Source of the DNA: Coniella vitis
Taxonomy: Eukaryota > Ascomycota > Sordariomycetes > Diaporthales > Schizoparmaceae
Length of the DNA stretch: 64,000 nucleotides
NCBI GenBank assembly: GCA_011317545.1
Contig: WUJK01000006.1
Coordinates: 2,170,001-2,234,000, forward strand
Reading direction: 5' to 3'
Below are positions 1 to 10,638 of this stretch, one piece after another (within the stretch, counting starts at the first letter, position 1; the number at the start of each line of letters is the position of its first letter). Position numbers and translations under genes: made by a program. The notes under the pieces are model-generated. The model had not been told where the DNA came from and ran no database searches. It was given only the letters and a program-made list of their open reading frames with translations.

Positions 1-1563
1 CTACTTTAATCGAAGATGAATTTGTTTATATCTAAACGGCAGTTTCGCCCTATGCTGCCATATTCAGACGCAATGAACAAGGCAGTTCAATAATTGCACT
101 TATTACTTTTTTTTTCTGATTCTTCTTTGCCAGAGGTAGATCTGATCCAATCATATCCTTATCATTCATCCCCCGATTCCAGCCCCCACACGCCATCCAG
201 GAATGCATCTACAAGTAGCTATGAATTACGCTCAAGTACAATCCAGACGCATCGAGGCGCCTATAGTCGAGGAGGCTAGGGTATACCAGATAGCAGAGGA
301 TAAGGATAGCCAGGCAGAGAGGAGAGGATGTTACGGGTCGTGTTTGTAGCTGTATTGTTGTGTATTCTGGCCTCCCCAGCCTGTCACGGGTCTGTTTTCT
401 TCTTTTCTTTTCTTGAAGGAGACGAAACTTGATGCTCACGGAGTGGACAACCGAGCCCCGTGCGGCTCTGCGTTTCGGAAGGAAAGGAAAAGAAACCAAC
501 GCGAGGTGGACTGTCGTGTTTAATTTTTGGGGGGGGCTAAGTAACAAAGAGAAGTTGAAGCTCAACGGGGCTGTGTTCGAAGCCACCATTTGTGATGAGT
601 ATTAGAGCGTCTACGTGGCGAACGCAGGCTTCTTCTTCTATTTACGGTACATACATACGGGCTTGCAGAATGGGCCCCGCTGAGCTATTTTACGATTTCC
701 TATGTTCCATCGGCCCTGAGAGCAGCCGTGCTGCCTTTTTCAGTATACTGTTCTTGTGATTAGATACTAGTCCTGAGGCCCGGTTGAGCACGAACGTATC
801 ATGGCACTTTTTTGCGCTTGCAAAAAGAGAAGTGAGTAAGGTTGAGAAACAGATTCTTGACACAATGTAGATGAATTTCAACAATGACTGGTTCTATATG
901 TTGACAATCAACGCTCAAGCTATTTTGGCATTGCATATTCAACCACGGCACTCGAGTATTGCCGATGTCAGCGGCCGCAAACATTACAGAGTTGGGTGGC
1001 CGTAACGAGAGAGACGAAGTTTGGTATATACATCATAGTAAGCTGAATAGGTCTGATATTTAGCCTCCCCTGAGACCCAGACCGTTTTTCTTTTCTTTTT
1101 TTTTTAAAAAAAAAAAGAAGCCGAGGAGGCCAATTCCTTGCTCGACCAGAATTACATGAAGCAAGCGGGCGGGCGGAATCTTTGACAACTCCCCATTCTC
1201 GAATCTTACTCTGCGATGGAATCTTGCAACACTGGATTGCATGATGGCTCTGATAATTTACAAGCCCTGAAACTGACGTTGGTGCGAGTCGCTAGTTTCA
1301 TGGGCGAGAATATTTTGTGTGTCTGGAAATGTCACCGTCCAGATGAGTGTGCATTGTTCACTATGGATGAACTGATAACTGAAAATTGTCTGTTAAGGAA
1401 TTGGGAATGAATTTCTTAAATATCCGTCTCCCTCCAACCCTTGAATTGCAGTTCAACTTAAATCAAGCAATCATATACGGCACAGCCTACCTTTTCCCTT
1501 TTCGAATTCTCACATACAGCCCAGCACTTTTTCATACCACTCAGTAAAATCCCAGCCAAAACA
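1..1563. other. Intergenic, no gene recognised
   Basis: No open frame here looks like a protein. The longest (209-589, minus) has no recognisable motif and is rich in low-complexity Leu/Ser/Arg. The stretch holds a T10-A11 self-complementary homopolymer (about 1096-1116). The last ~150 bases before 1564 should be the promoter and leader of the small secreted protein gene. The left part may be the flank of a gene outside the window. Confidence 0.5.
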
Positions 1564-2257
1564 ATGCGCTTCGCAACCACCACCGCGGCAGTCTTTCTGT
1601 CTGTCCTTTCTGGGCTATCCTCAGGTCTGCTCGTTGCCGTTTATCGCTTGATTGCTCACTTGGTCCCCTTGAAGGAGGCCGTCCATTGTTGAAAGGTGAT
1701 GCTAACAGCCAACTCACCTCGCCCCAAACAGCTCAAACTCCCGGCTTCGATGCAATCACCGCCCCGAACAAGGACCAAAACCTCACGGCCGGAGAGACAA
1801 CCACGGTCGCTTGGGACTACGACGCCAAGTGGCCCGGCGATATCACCATTACGCTGATTGGCGGGTCTTCGAGCTCGATGCTGAGTCCTGTGTCGAATCT
1901 GACAGGTATGACACGCTTTTCTCTTTGAGAGAGGGGACCGGGGGCGAGGAGGGGGGGGGGAATTGTTGGCTTCATCCCTTTCCTTGGTCCTTCTTGGAGG
2001 GATCTCGCTTGATTTATTTTTTTTTTTTTCCTCTTCTCCTTCCTCCTTGGGGCAGCGCACTATTGTCGCTAACACGTAGCCGGTGACTTTGCTTACCGTA
2101 CTGTACAGAAAAATACGACAACTCCAAGGGCACGTATACCTGGAAAGTGGACAAATCCCTCGGCGACGACGCCGTCTACGGGCTGCAAATCTTCTGGAAC
2201 AAAGAGCCATCCGTCTTTCAGTGGTCCGAGCCTTTCCACATTACCGCCCAGCAGTAA
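1564..2257 (+). CDS. Small secreted Kre9/Knh1-type cell wall protein
   Basis: Three exons, 1564-1624, 1732-1905 and 2109-2257, join in frame to a 127-residue protein. Residues 1-21 are a typical signal peptide (Met-Arg-Phe, then Ala/Thr/Val/Leu-rich, cleaving before QTPGFDAI). The rest resembles the N-terminal Ig-like domain of the Kre9/Knh1 family: PGFDAITAP, then LTAGETTTVAW, a GTYTWKV strand and the ending FHITAQQ. Family members are extracellular and linked to beta-1,6-glucan and wall assembly; many carry a Ser/Thr-rich tail and GPI signal, and this one has neither, so it should be soluble or loosely wall-associated. Both introns start GT(C/A) and end CAG. The gene is convergent with CTF18. 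Family assignment is by pattern; the exact role is unknown. Confidence 0.78.
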
Positions 2258-2609
2258 AAGGAGTGTTTTTGCACTGCAACGAAGGAGTGGCCAGTTTTGA
2301 TGCATGGGTGGGGGTTTATTGGCAGAATGAAACCAAGTTTCGGTTGGGTCTCTTTTTTTGGGGGGGGGGGGGGGATTTGGGCGCTCGGCAGGTTTGAATA
2401 TGAAGAACGTCTTTCTTTTCTGGATTCATCAAGCCAAGAGAATCAACATGCTTTGACCTCTTAAACATCCCTTCCAGGGTGTCCCAACGCTGCCATCAAA
2501 CAAAATTTCCAGTCGCGACATGCAAGAGGTTCTCAACACCCCGCTAGGTAAACAGACTCGCCGAATGATGTGTACAACCGCGCAGTGGCAAATGCTATCC
2601 AAAGCCTCG
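2258..2609. other. Convergent 3' flanks with a G15 run
   Basis: This 352-base space lies between the 3' ends of the Kre9-like gene and CTF18 and has no gene. It includes a T7-G15 run (Gs at 2360-2374), which is unusual for a 3' untranslated region and is also a place where sequencing often errs. Confidence 0.5.
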
Positions 2610-5600
2610 CTAAAACCCTTTCATGAATTCCTCAAGCGTCAGAGGTTTCCTCACAGCATTGTTCAACCCTTCATGATATGTAACCCACACCTTGCGCTCT
2701 TCTGCTGCCTCGCGCGCTGCCGCGCTCTTCCTCCCCTGACTATTGCCGTCAACCTGGTGCAGCGGCAGCAGGCCCGGGTCCACAATCACACGTCCGAAGA
2801 AGTCCTTCTTGACAGTCGGCACGATTGGCAGGGTCGGCCTGCCGGCTGCAGTGGCAGTCTCCTCGTCAGTGGAGGAGAGGACCAGCGTGGTCGGATCGAT
2901 CATCATTTCGTCAGAGTCAGCCGCTGCTCCCCTGCCGCCTTTGAACCGAGCCTGTCGGGCAGCTGCTTCGCGGAGGGCAATTGTCTTGTGCAGCTCTTTG
3001 TCGAGGACCTGGCGGACGGCATAACGGACAGGAACTTGCGTGGCCAGTACGTGAGCGCCGGCTGTTTCGAATGTAGAGAGCATATCGAGGTCACTAGGTC
3101 ACGCCATGGGTTAGCCTGAGGGAATGCCGCTTTGCCAACACTACTTGTTTGGCCGGTGGCATGGAATTTGGAAGACTTACGGATCCATCCTGTAAACCCA
3201 CTGTGTCCGGCCTGCCACAGACGGGTTGGCTTCTTCGATTTTGCCCTTTAGCAACGCTATGCCAACCTCAGCCAACACTTCGGCAGAACGGCGCACCATT
3301 TCCTTCTCAACATCTCTTCGCACGCTTGCGATTGAGCCCTTGTCGGTGCTGCCACCCACCACAACAGGCTTTACGTCTGGCGAGACCAACCGCACGAGGT
3401 AGGGCATGAACTCTGTTGCGATATCCTCTGGGCTTCGAAACAGCCGATTCAAGGTCGGTGGTAGTTGCCCTTGCAGGCCTTGCAGTAACGCGCGGTTCTG
3501 CTTCTCTGCCTCATAAGCAGTGTAGTCGGCTCGTGGTCCCGTAAAGGGCAATGGAATGGCATCCTCCTCATCGCCTTCAGCCGCGCGCCATTGCTTGTCA
3601 TAGCTGTTATTGACAGGCGGCCGGTGTGGGCTTGCAAAGAGGTGGTGGCATGCCAGTACCGGTTGGCTGAGGTACGGCGCGAGCTCCCATTCTTGGCTTG
3701 TGAAGAGACGCGAAGAGCACGTGTCGTGGAAATTGAGCCATTCATAGGCTTCGTTGGGCTTGGACAGGTACAGGTCATCGTTAAACTCGCGGTTGGGGTA
3801 TTCGGAAAAGATCTCGGTCATGATGCGGTCTACTTCGCCGCTCGTGTCGACCATTTCCCGGAGAAGCTCCATAGCGGCCCTTTTTAGATGTTCGGAGAAA
3901 CCCAGCTGTGCCTGCGGCTGCTCATGCCTGGTCTTCTTGTCAAAGCTGGTGTCCGCCTTTCTTGGGAACCCAGCGCCTTCTTGAAAGACGCGGTTGACAA
4001 TGTCTTTAGTGCCGCCTCTGCCGAGCCCTCGCGCACCACCCCCGCCATGTTGGAGGTCGTGGGCAACATTTCTGTCCACCCACTGGCGCGTGAGCTGAGG
4101 AGGACCGTGGGTTTTTGTAGCCCTAAGCCGGCCTGCAACCCATTCGCCCAGCACCATCACCCCGCGTAGATCGCCCTCTGCAGCACTCTCTGCGCCTCTC
4201 TTGGCATCGATGCCACTTGACATGCCCCAGGCAGCCTCGCAGAGTTTGCGTGCTGCGTCTTTCTCACAGGGGATACCCTCCTTTTCAAAGACGGTACGCA
4301 GTCGGTTGACGACAGTCTCTACTGAGGGCTTCCCAATGCGAACGATATCCGCGAGGCCCGACTGGCGCAGTGGCCTCAAGGATGGGTGATATACATCGTT
4401 GCAGATGAGAATGAGCGGTCTCATCTGCCGGAAATCGTCTCCTTTGCGCTTCTTCCGTGAGGCTGCTGTAGAAGACGCGGTGCTGTTTTTTTGATCCGCC
4501 AGAACAAGATCAATAAGAGCCTTGACAAAACCACCCTCGCCCGAGGCTCCAGCACCAGTCGTGACTCCATCAACCTCGTCAACCACCACACATACCGGGC
4601 GCGCCACCTTGGGTTGCACTCCAGGGGTTGGCTTGGCATGTTCCACCGTCTTGACACTCTCTGTGCCCAGACTATTCCTGATGCGGCCTCTGACAACGTC
4701 TCTGCTGCGGTCATCGCTTGCATTGATTTCCAAGACTTCGTACCCTGCTTGTCGGGCACAAACATGCGCAAGGGTTGTCTTGCCGAGACCGGGCGGCCCT
4801 GTCAGCATGAGGATTTTCCTGTGTGGCTTCTCCTCCTCTTGCTGCTGCTGCTGCTGCTGTCGCTTGATGGTTGGCGGTCTCGAAGCATGTGGAAAGACAA
4901 TTGGGTCCCAACGTTTGAGCCATCGCAACACCTGGCGGTTGGTGTGATCGTCACCAACCAGATCCATGAATTTCCGCGCCCGGTATTTCTCAGTCCATAG
5001 CATCGACTTTTTGGATTTCTTGGATTTTGTAGATCGTTCCTCCACTGAGGCTAGGATTTGTGTTGGTTTCGTGGCAGTCATTGACTGGTCAGGCTGCGCA
5101 TTCTCGGTTTCCTGATTGGCGGCTGCAATGAGCTGGTGAATATCGACGCCATAGTAGGCACGTTTCGCGCGACCTTCCTTCGTCTTGGAGCGGTCTGCGA
5201 CCATGTCTTTGTACGAAGTGGTGGCGGTGCGCTTGCGTTTGAGGATGCCGTCCGAGTTTCCGGCGCAAGTGACGAAAGCATAGCCATCACGGCCAGTTCT
5301 CATGTGCTCGTAGGGATTCGTGGAAGTCGGTTGATGATGGCTGCTGCCAAAGAGACGAGCATAGCGGGCCTCCTCTTCTGCTGCTATATTTTGCGTTCGG
5401 GTCTTGTCATCCGAGTCTGGCAGCCCGAGTATCTCCTGTTCTTGTACTTCGTTTTCTTGTGCGGAATCTTGTTGATTCTGGCCGGTCGCTTGCGTCTCTA
5501 GAGTCGTCGCTGTCCGTGGATCATCGAGCATAATCCTCTTGAAAGTGTGACCCTGGCTAAACTCGACATCATCCTCGTCAGAGCTGTCGTCTACGAGGAA

Positions 5601-5723
5601 GCCTCTTCTGGCCTTTGCTCGTACAGTCTGCTTGCTCGGATCGTATACTGGGGCTGGGCGTTTCCTGGGCACGACGGGCGACGAGCTGGGCGGATACGCA
5701 ACTGGAGACGAGGGCGCAGCCAT
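2610..5723 (-). CDS. CTF18: Chromosome transmission fidelity protein 18 (alternative RFC clamp loader)
   Basis: Exon 1 is 5723-3181 and exon 2 is 3093-2610; the 87-base intron has a GTAAGT donor and CTAG acceptor. Joined, they give 1008 residues. Ctf18 replaces Rfc1 in a clamp loader with Rfc2-5, Ctf8 and Dcc1, and acts at replication forks in PCNA loading, sister-chromatid cohesion and checkpoint signalling. Visible features are an acidic disordered N-terminus, an AAA+ core with Walker A GPPGLGKTT (Lys at ~315) and Walker B VVVDEVDGV (Asp at ~382), and the C-terminal YRMDPDLDML motif across the splice junction, which is typical of Ctf18. The start at 5723 is the ATG of MAAPSSPVAYPP; the open frame runs on upstream but the first 28 residues look like leader. 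A run of seven Gln coded by a CAG/CTG repeat lies just before Walker A. Two MluI boxes lie 138-190 bases upstream. Confidence 0.93.
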
Positions 5724-7496
5724 GGTGGGCAGTCGTAGGTACAGTGCTCGTAAAGCTATAGATCTTGCATCGAAAAGACCCGTAGAGGCCTGTAATTCAA
5801 GTCTCAATCAACCAGAAATTTGTTATAACACGCAGCCATCCAAGCGTGCGAGTGCGGCAAACGCGTCGCGATCCCATTTCCCATTAAGGCAAGGTGGGTG
5901 AGACGCGTCGCGATAAGGCTGCTTAGTCATGCGGTGCCTAACCCTTACCCTAACGACGACAACTCGCTTTGTCTGGTTCCTGCTCTGACGCTGCAGCCTT
6001 TCCCCTTTTGGATTCTTCTTGGCATCACTCGCTGAACTCTTTCACATTACAGCCAACAGCATTCTGAATCAACGTCACTCATGTGACTATCTTATCTGCT
6101 GATACTTTCAAGCCCTTCACCCCCCCCCCTTGCTACCTATGGAGCAAGGCATTGTTATTTCGTTCCTCTTTACTCCCACTCGTCGTCGTCTTCTATATTC
6201 CTCCCTCCCCACATTTGTCGCCGTAGTCTTCAACCCTCTGCTCACTTGCTGACTCTTGGTTGCTTTGATTCTCCCTCTCTTTCTTGTTGCTTGCCACCTT
6301 CACGCACACCTTCCTCAGCAACCTCTGAGGCCTTACCACTATGCTTTCCATGAGCATTGAGGTGGTAATGCTCAATTGTCTTCTCTGATCTGCAAGCTGA
6401 CCAGCCATGGCACCTTGCTACTTGACTACCAGAAGCAGAGCTCTGGTGTTTTGTTCTTGCTGGCCTTGGCTGCTCATGGGCACTGTGCGCGATTGCACTT
6501 GATTACCGCCGTGAGTTGAGCTTCTTCAGGATCCCGATAGTCACACGAGTCTGATTGCTGACCAGTATCACAGGTTATGGAGACACCCCCCCCTGAATGC
6601 TACTGCGCCGATTCTATCACCATCAAGCCGTCGTGGTGTTCATTTCATCTTATTGACCACGTCGATCTGTGACCATGCAGACCGCCGCCAATGTCCTTGG
6701 ACAACAATGCACAATGCCTGGCCCACAGATGGCCATTGCTGGATTTGTGCTGCTTTCTTGCCTTGCTCTCGCAGGTGTTTTGGGCCGCGGTTGGGTGCGC
6801 CCGTGAGGATAGCCCATTATCTCGCGTATCTTCGATTCTCTCGCTCGTGCCGTTCCTGCTAACGCGTCTGCCTTGCCTGCCAGTCCCACATCCAAAAGCA
6901 ACGCGTCTTGTCGTGCTCCTTAGCAGCGCCAGTTGCTGTCAGTCATGGACCCTCAATTGAGTACCAGCCGACCTTGTCACGTCCATCCAGTGACTGGCTG
7001 CACGCCCGGACCAAGTGATCTTTTCACTGGGCCAGCATTCTGCCGCGGTTGCTCTGGCTACCTTTTGTTCCCCACCATTGTGTCTACCGTGATTGTGACA
7101 GCCCGGACAATAATAAGGATGCACAGGCCTCAGCACTGGTCAAGTCGCGTCAGCCAATCAAGACTGCCACCCAACCGATGCCGCGAAGTTGCTTGACTGC
7201 CATTGCCCTCGCTCGTCTTTTGCAGCTCAGTCTCTACTTTGGTAACCTTTACCAAGCCAAATAAGCCATAGGCCGAGCCGAGCCACCCAGCAGAGCCACA
7301 CGTTGGTGACCTTATCCTCCTCGACTGATCCGTCTTCTGGCCAGTAATCCAACTCTTCTTCGACAAGTTGCTACCACCCACCTTCAGATACGTCGAGGCT
7401 GATAAGAAGCAAGAGCGAATCACTCCCCTTTTGCAATCCCCAAACCACTACAGGAAACAGCCACCACGTCGCATCGCGTACAGAGGAGACCTCAAT
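5724..7496. other. Divergent spacer: CTF18 promoter and long leader of the bZIP-like gene
   Basis: This 1.77 kb lies between two divergent genes. Apart from the MluI boxes it holds a telomere-like stretch (5937-5954) and a long pyrimidine-rich region. A probable 5' leader intron lies at 6511-6573: donor GTGAGT, branch site TGCTGAC at about 6556 and acceptor CACAG. If transcription starts near 6000-6400, the leader carries upstream ORFs, for example one of about 37 codons beginning at 6139. No independent protein gene was seen. Confidence 0.4.
5861..5914. promoter_or_regulatory. Paired MluI cell-cycle boxes upstream of CTF18
   Basis: The 12-mer ACGCGTCGCGAT occurs at 5861-5872 and again at 5903-5914, 42 bases apart in the same direction. 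Each copy contains ACGCGT, the core of the MluI cell-cycle box bound by MBF (Swi6 with an Mbp1/Res-type partner) at G1/S genes in yeasts. They lie 138-190 bases upstream of the CTF18 start, where an S-phase promoter element is expected. That they drive CTF18 rather than the divergent gene at 7497 is inferred from distance. Confidence 0.6.
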
Positions 7497-8735
7497 ATGA
7501 CCAACATCCACGGCTACAACAACCCACAGGCTGGCGCGGCCATCAGCGCAACTGCGCCGCTCGCGCAGAGCATGACTGCTAACACTACCCCTCGTGCTGG
7601 CAAGCCGGACTTTGTGCGCCCCGAGCACAAGTCGCTCGTTCCCGGCCGGATCAAAGATGCCGGCCCGACACCTCACCCGGACCCGAACTTTCGCCCCTAC
7701 GGCCCGAACCAGTGGACCGACATCTTGCACGACCACACGCTTCTGCGCTTTATTTCCAAGAACGAAATTGGAGATATCAAGAAACACTGCGAGAAGCTGA
7801 CCAAGGCTGACCAGGGCCCCAACAGCACCCCTGTGCTGATTGACAACGGACCCTACGACACGAGTGACGCGCGCGTTGTTTGGAAGTATTGCTCTGTCTA
7901 CATCAAGCGCCGCGATCAGCTGCGCAACAATGTCTCGGCCAAAAAGTCGCGTTCGCGCAAGGACAACGAAGTCAAGCACTGGAAGGCCATTGCTATTGCA
8001 GCCGGCGCGCCGGACAAGCCCTTCTGCTTCCAGGAAGACGACCCTGCCTACGACCCGGTCTGCGAGAGACAGGGTGTCCTTCCCGAGGAGACGCAGGAGG
8101 CCATTCTTGCCATGATCAATACCTGGCGCTGGGGCCCGTACCGTAATGGCGGTGATGGCAGCGCTGGTGGCCCCTCGGGCCAGCTTCCTTTGCCTGCTAT
8201 TCCGAACGCTCCGTCCACTGCAGCTAGCCAGGCTGATGTGACTGGCGCTCAGTCGCTGGCAAGCGCGAGCGCATCTCCTGAGTTTGCATCGACCGAACTG
8301 CTCCAGGGCCAGCTTTCGCCCTCTGCCGTTGAGGGCGGAGCCAGTGCCACTTTCGACAACTCGCCGCAGCTTAGCTCTCCGGATCAAGTCTTTAGTCCAG
8401 CTCTGCAACCACCTCCTGACTTCCCGCCGGCGCAGACTCAAGGTCACGGTCACCTCCAGGCTCAGAGCCAGCACGACCAGACAATGGCTTCCACCCGGGT
8501 CTATCAACGTGCGCCGTTGCCCCGAGAATCGGCCGCCGTGGAGGCTTGCAGTGTGCTTACTAATTCTTCCTGTGCAACCGGTCCCTCAAAGGCAAATGTG
8601 GGCAAGGCCCACAAGGCTGTTCTAGCTAGCGACACTGTTGATCACGGCTTTTCTCCGCTTCCAGATGCCCTCGCGGCACTCCAGAACTTTAGCTGGTGCA
8701 GCAACTACCGTAGTGGTGACCAGCAGGCGCCCTAG
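7497..8735 (+). CDS. Protein with bZIP-like basic region but no leucine zipper
   Basis: A single exon codes for 412 residues. The open frame extends upstream, but 7497 is its first ATG. Residues ~139-156 read RRDQLRNNVSAKKSRSRK, which fits the bZIP DNA-contact signature N-x2-[AS]-A-x2-S-R-x-R-K (Asn at 144 or 145). A bZIP would continue into Leu heptads, but here the sequence goes to DNEVKHWKAIAIAAGAPD and then an acidic, Pro- and Cys-containing stretch, so no zipper is visible. Residues ~70-138 before it include WTDILHDHTLLRFI and WKYCSVYIK and look like a folded domain. From ~225 on it is low-complexity Ser/Ala/Gln/Pro, as in many fungal regulators. It may be a nuclear DNA-binding protein, but that is inferred. 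The gene itself is not in doubt: a long ATG-initiated frame with consistent codon use. Confidence 0.75.
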   Translation: MTNIHGYNNPQAGAAISATAPLAQSMTANTTPRAGKPDFVRPEHKSLVPGRIKDAGPTPHPDPNFRPYGPNQWTDILHDHTLLRFISKNEIGDIKKHCEKLTKADQGPNSTPVLIDNGPYDTSDARVVWKYCSVYIKRRDQLRNNVSAKKSRSRKDNEVKHWKAIAIAAGAPDKPFCFQEDDPAYDPVCERQGVLPEETQEAILAMINTWRWGPYRNGGDGSAGGPSGQLPLPAIPNAPSTAASQADVTGAQSLASASASPEFASTELLQGQLSPSAVEGGASATFDNSPQLSSPDQVFSPALQPPPDFPPAQTQGHGHLQAQSQHDQTMASTRVYQRAPLPRESAAVEACSVLTNSSCATGPSKANVGKAHKAVLASDTVDHGFSPLPDALAALQNFSWCSNYRSGDQQAP

Positions 8736-9901
8736 TCTTGTGGCGCAGATGAGTCCTTGTTTCTTGAAGGTGGTGGCACACCACTGAACATATCCTTGCT
8801 TTTGTGATTTGTTTTACATGGACAACGTTTGCGGAGGGGGGCGTTTCCTCTTCTTTCTCTTTGTGTTTCTCTGGGTTCAACATAGACACAGCATGGAAAG
8901 AGGCGCAACACAGCATTGGGGAGGGGAGCAATGATCAACTTGACGAAGAGAAAGGATACTCAGCCCTCAGGTCTAGGATTGAAGCTCAAGGCCCATCTTG
9001 GTATATCTGGCCACAACGACACACAAGTTCTGCCAGTACATGCAGAGATGTGACTATCAAAACTTGAGCAACAATTCTTTGAGAAACCACACAACCAGCG
9101 TGGTGGTTTCGGAAAAACCTCGACAGTTAAGCTTTGCACAACGCCAAAAGCATCTGTCTCATTTCTTTCTTCTTTGCAACTTTGCAAACTAGTTCTGTTT
9201 GCGCTGGGAGGCTGGGTCAATTGTTGCATGCGACTTTTCATGGTAGAAAACGTCCAGAGTTGCAGCCTGTCTTTTTTTCTTTTTTTCTTTTTTCCTTGTT
9301 TCCTTGTTTCCTTGTTTCCTTCTTTTAATTTCTTCCTGTTGTTTACGTGGCTTGAGGGTATGCCTGAATCTGGCCTGGGGGTCTCTTACTCTCAGAAAGA
9401 GATGGACAACAACCAACTGCAACTTGCACAATTTCAGAAGCAGCAGCATCTCCAATTCTTGTTTTTAGGCACCTGGCCATGGATTTGCACAGGTTTGTGT
9501 GCAGTACAAATAGCAGGATACTGGATGTTGATGGCAGTACTTGTTTTTCCGCCCTTGGGGACTGGCAATGGCAACAGAAGAGAGTGGTATGTTTGTTAGG
9601 TCTGGGGGGAACAGAGATTGATTGACTGACTGGACAAGTCTTCAGGAAGACACAATCTCCTCCTCCAAGTAGTGGGTACTTTACATAGATGGAAACAAGC
9701 TCGGTTGCCATTATTCTTGCTTTGGTCTGTCTGCTGCGTAGTCTTGTTCTTCTATGACTGGTGTATGGTTCAGTGTGATGTGTATCATATGTATGATGTT
9801 GTTATGTTCCAAGTTTCCATGCCTCTCTATATGCCAAAGCCTTCTTTGTGTTATACGTCTCCTGCCACAACACCATCTTCTATTTGCACCGTGGACCCCC
9901 A
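8736..9901. other. Convergent 3' flanks
   Basis: This 1.17 kb lies between the 3' ends of the bZIP-like gene and guanine deaminase. It is pyrimidine-rich, with a TTTCCTTG tandem (about 9284-9325). Open frames here are short and lack recognisable motifs. Confidence 0.5.
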
Positions 9902-10601
9902 TCACCGCCTCTCGTGTACCAGCCGTCCACGCACCCAGACCTTCTTCGTATTCCTGTCATCACCGCTGTACAGCCACTTGGCCACCACATCCTCCCAGCT
10001 CTCCCACCCAAACACGTCCACATCGCCATAGTCCTCCTCTGCTCCGCCTCCCAACGCGTCCACGCCCCCCAGCCCCACCAACTGCGCATCCCACTCCATG
10101 CCCACCTCGAAACGTCCCATCGTCTCCCCCAGGCCCACAAGGCTCGCGCCGCCGCCGGTAGCCAGCCACAAGACCTCATCGACACTCAGCTTCGTCCTCT
10201 CTTTCGCCTCCTTCTCCGTCTCGGTCCCCTCGGGCATGCCCATCGCGACGTGGCGGCTGACGAGGATGGCCTGCCGCGCTGCTTCGAGCACGCTGGGCGA
10301 GTATCCCCCCGACACGTCCGTCCCCAGCCCGACGCGGATCCCGCGGTCGAGGAGCCACCGCACGCGCGCCGCACCAGAGGTAATGGACGAGTTCGAGCAC
10401 GGGCAGTGGCTGACGCCGGCGCCGCGCGCGGCCACGGTCCGGGCCTCCGTCTCCGAGAGGTGGACCGCGTGGGCGAGGATGGTGCGGTTGGTGAGCAGGT
10501 TGAAGGCATCGTAGACGCCCACGTAGCCCGCCTCTTCTCCTTCTTCTCCTTCTTCTTCTTCTTCTTTTTCTCCTCCGCCTTCGCTTTGCGCTTGCTCGTT
10601 T

Positions 10602-10638
<37 letters not shown>

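Noticed and set aside
209..589. 126-codon minus-strand frame
   Set aside because: Low-complexity, no motif; likely flank of a gene outside the window.
7368..7496. N-terminal extension of the bZIP-like protein
   Set aside because: The upstream frame begins with TTG and has no ATG before 7497; the sequence reads like leader.
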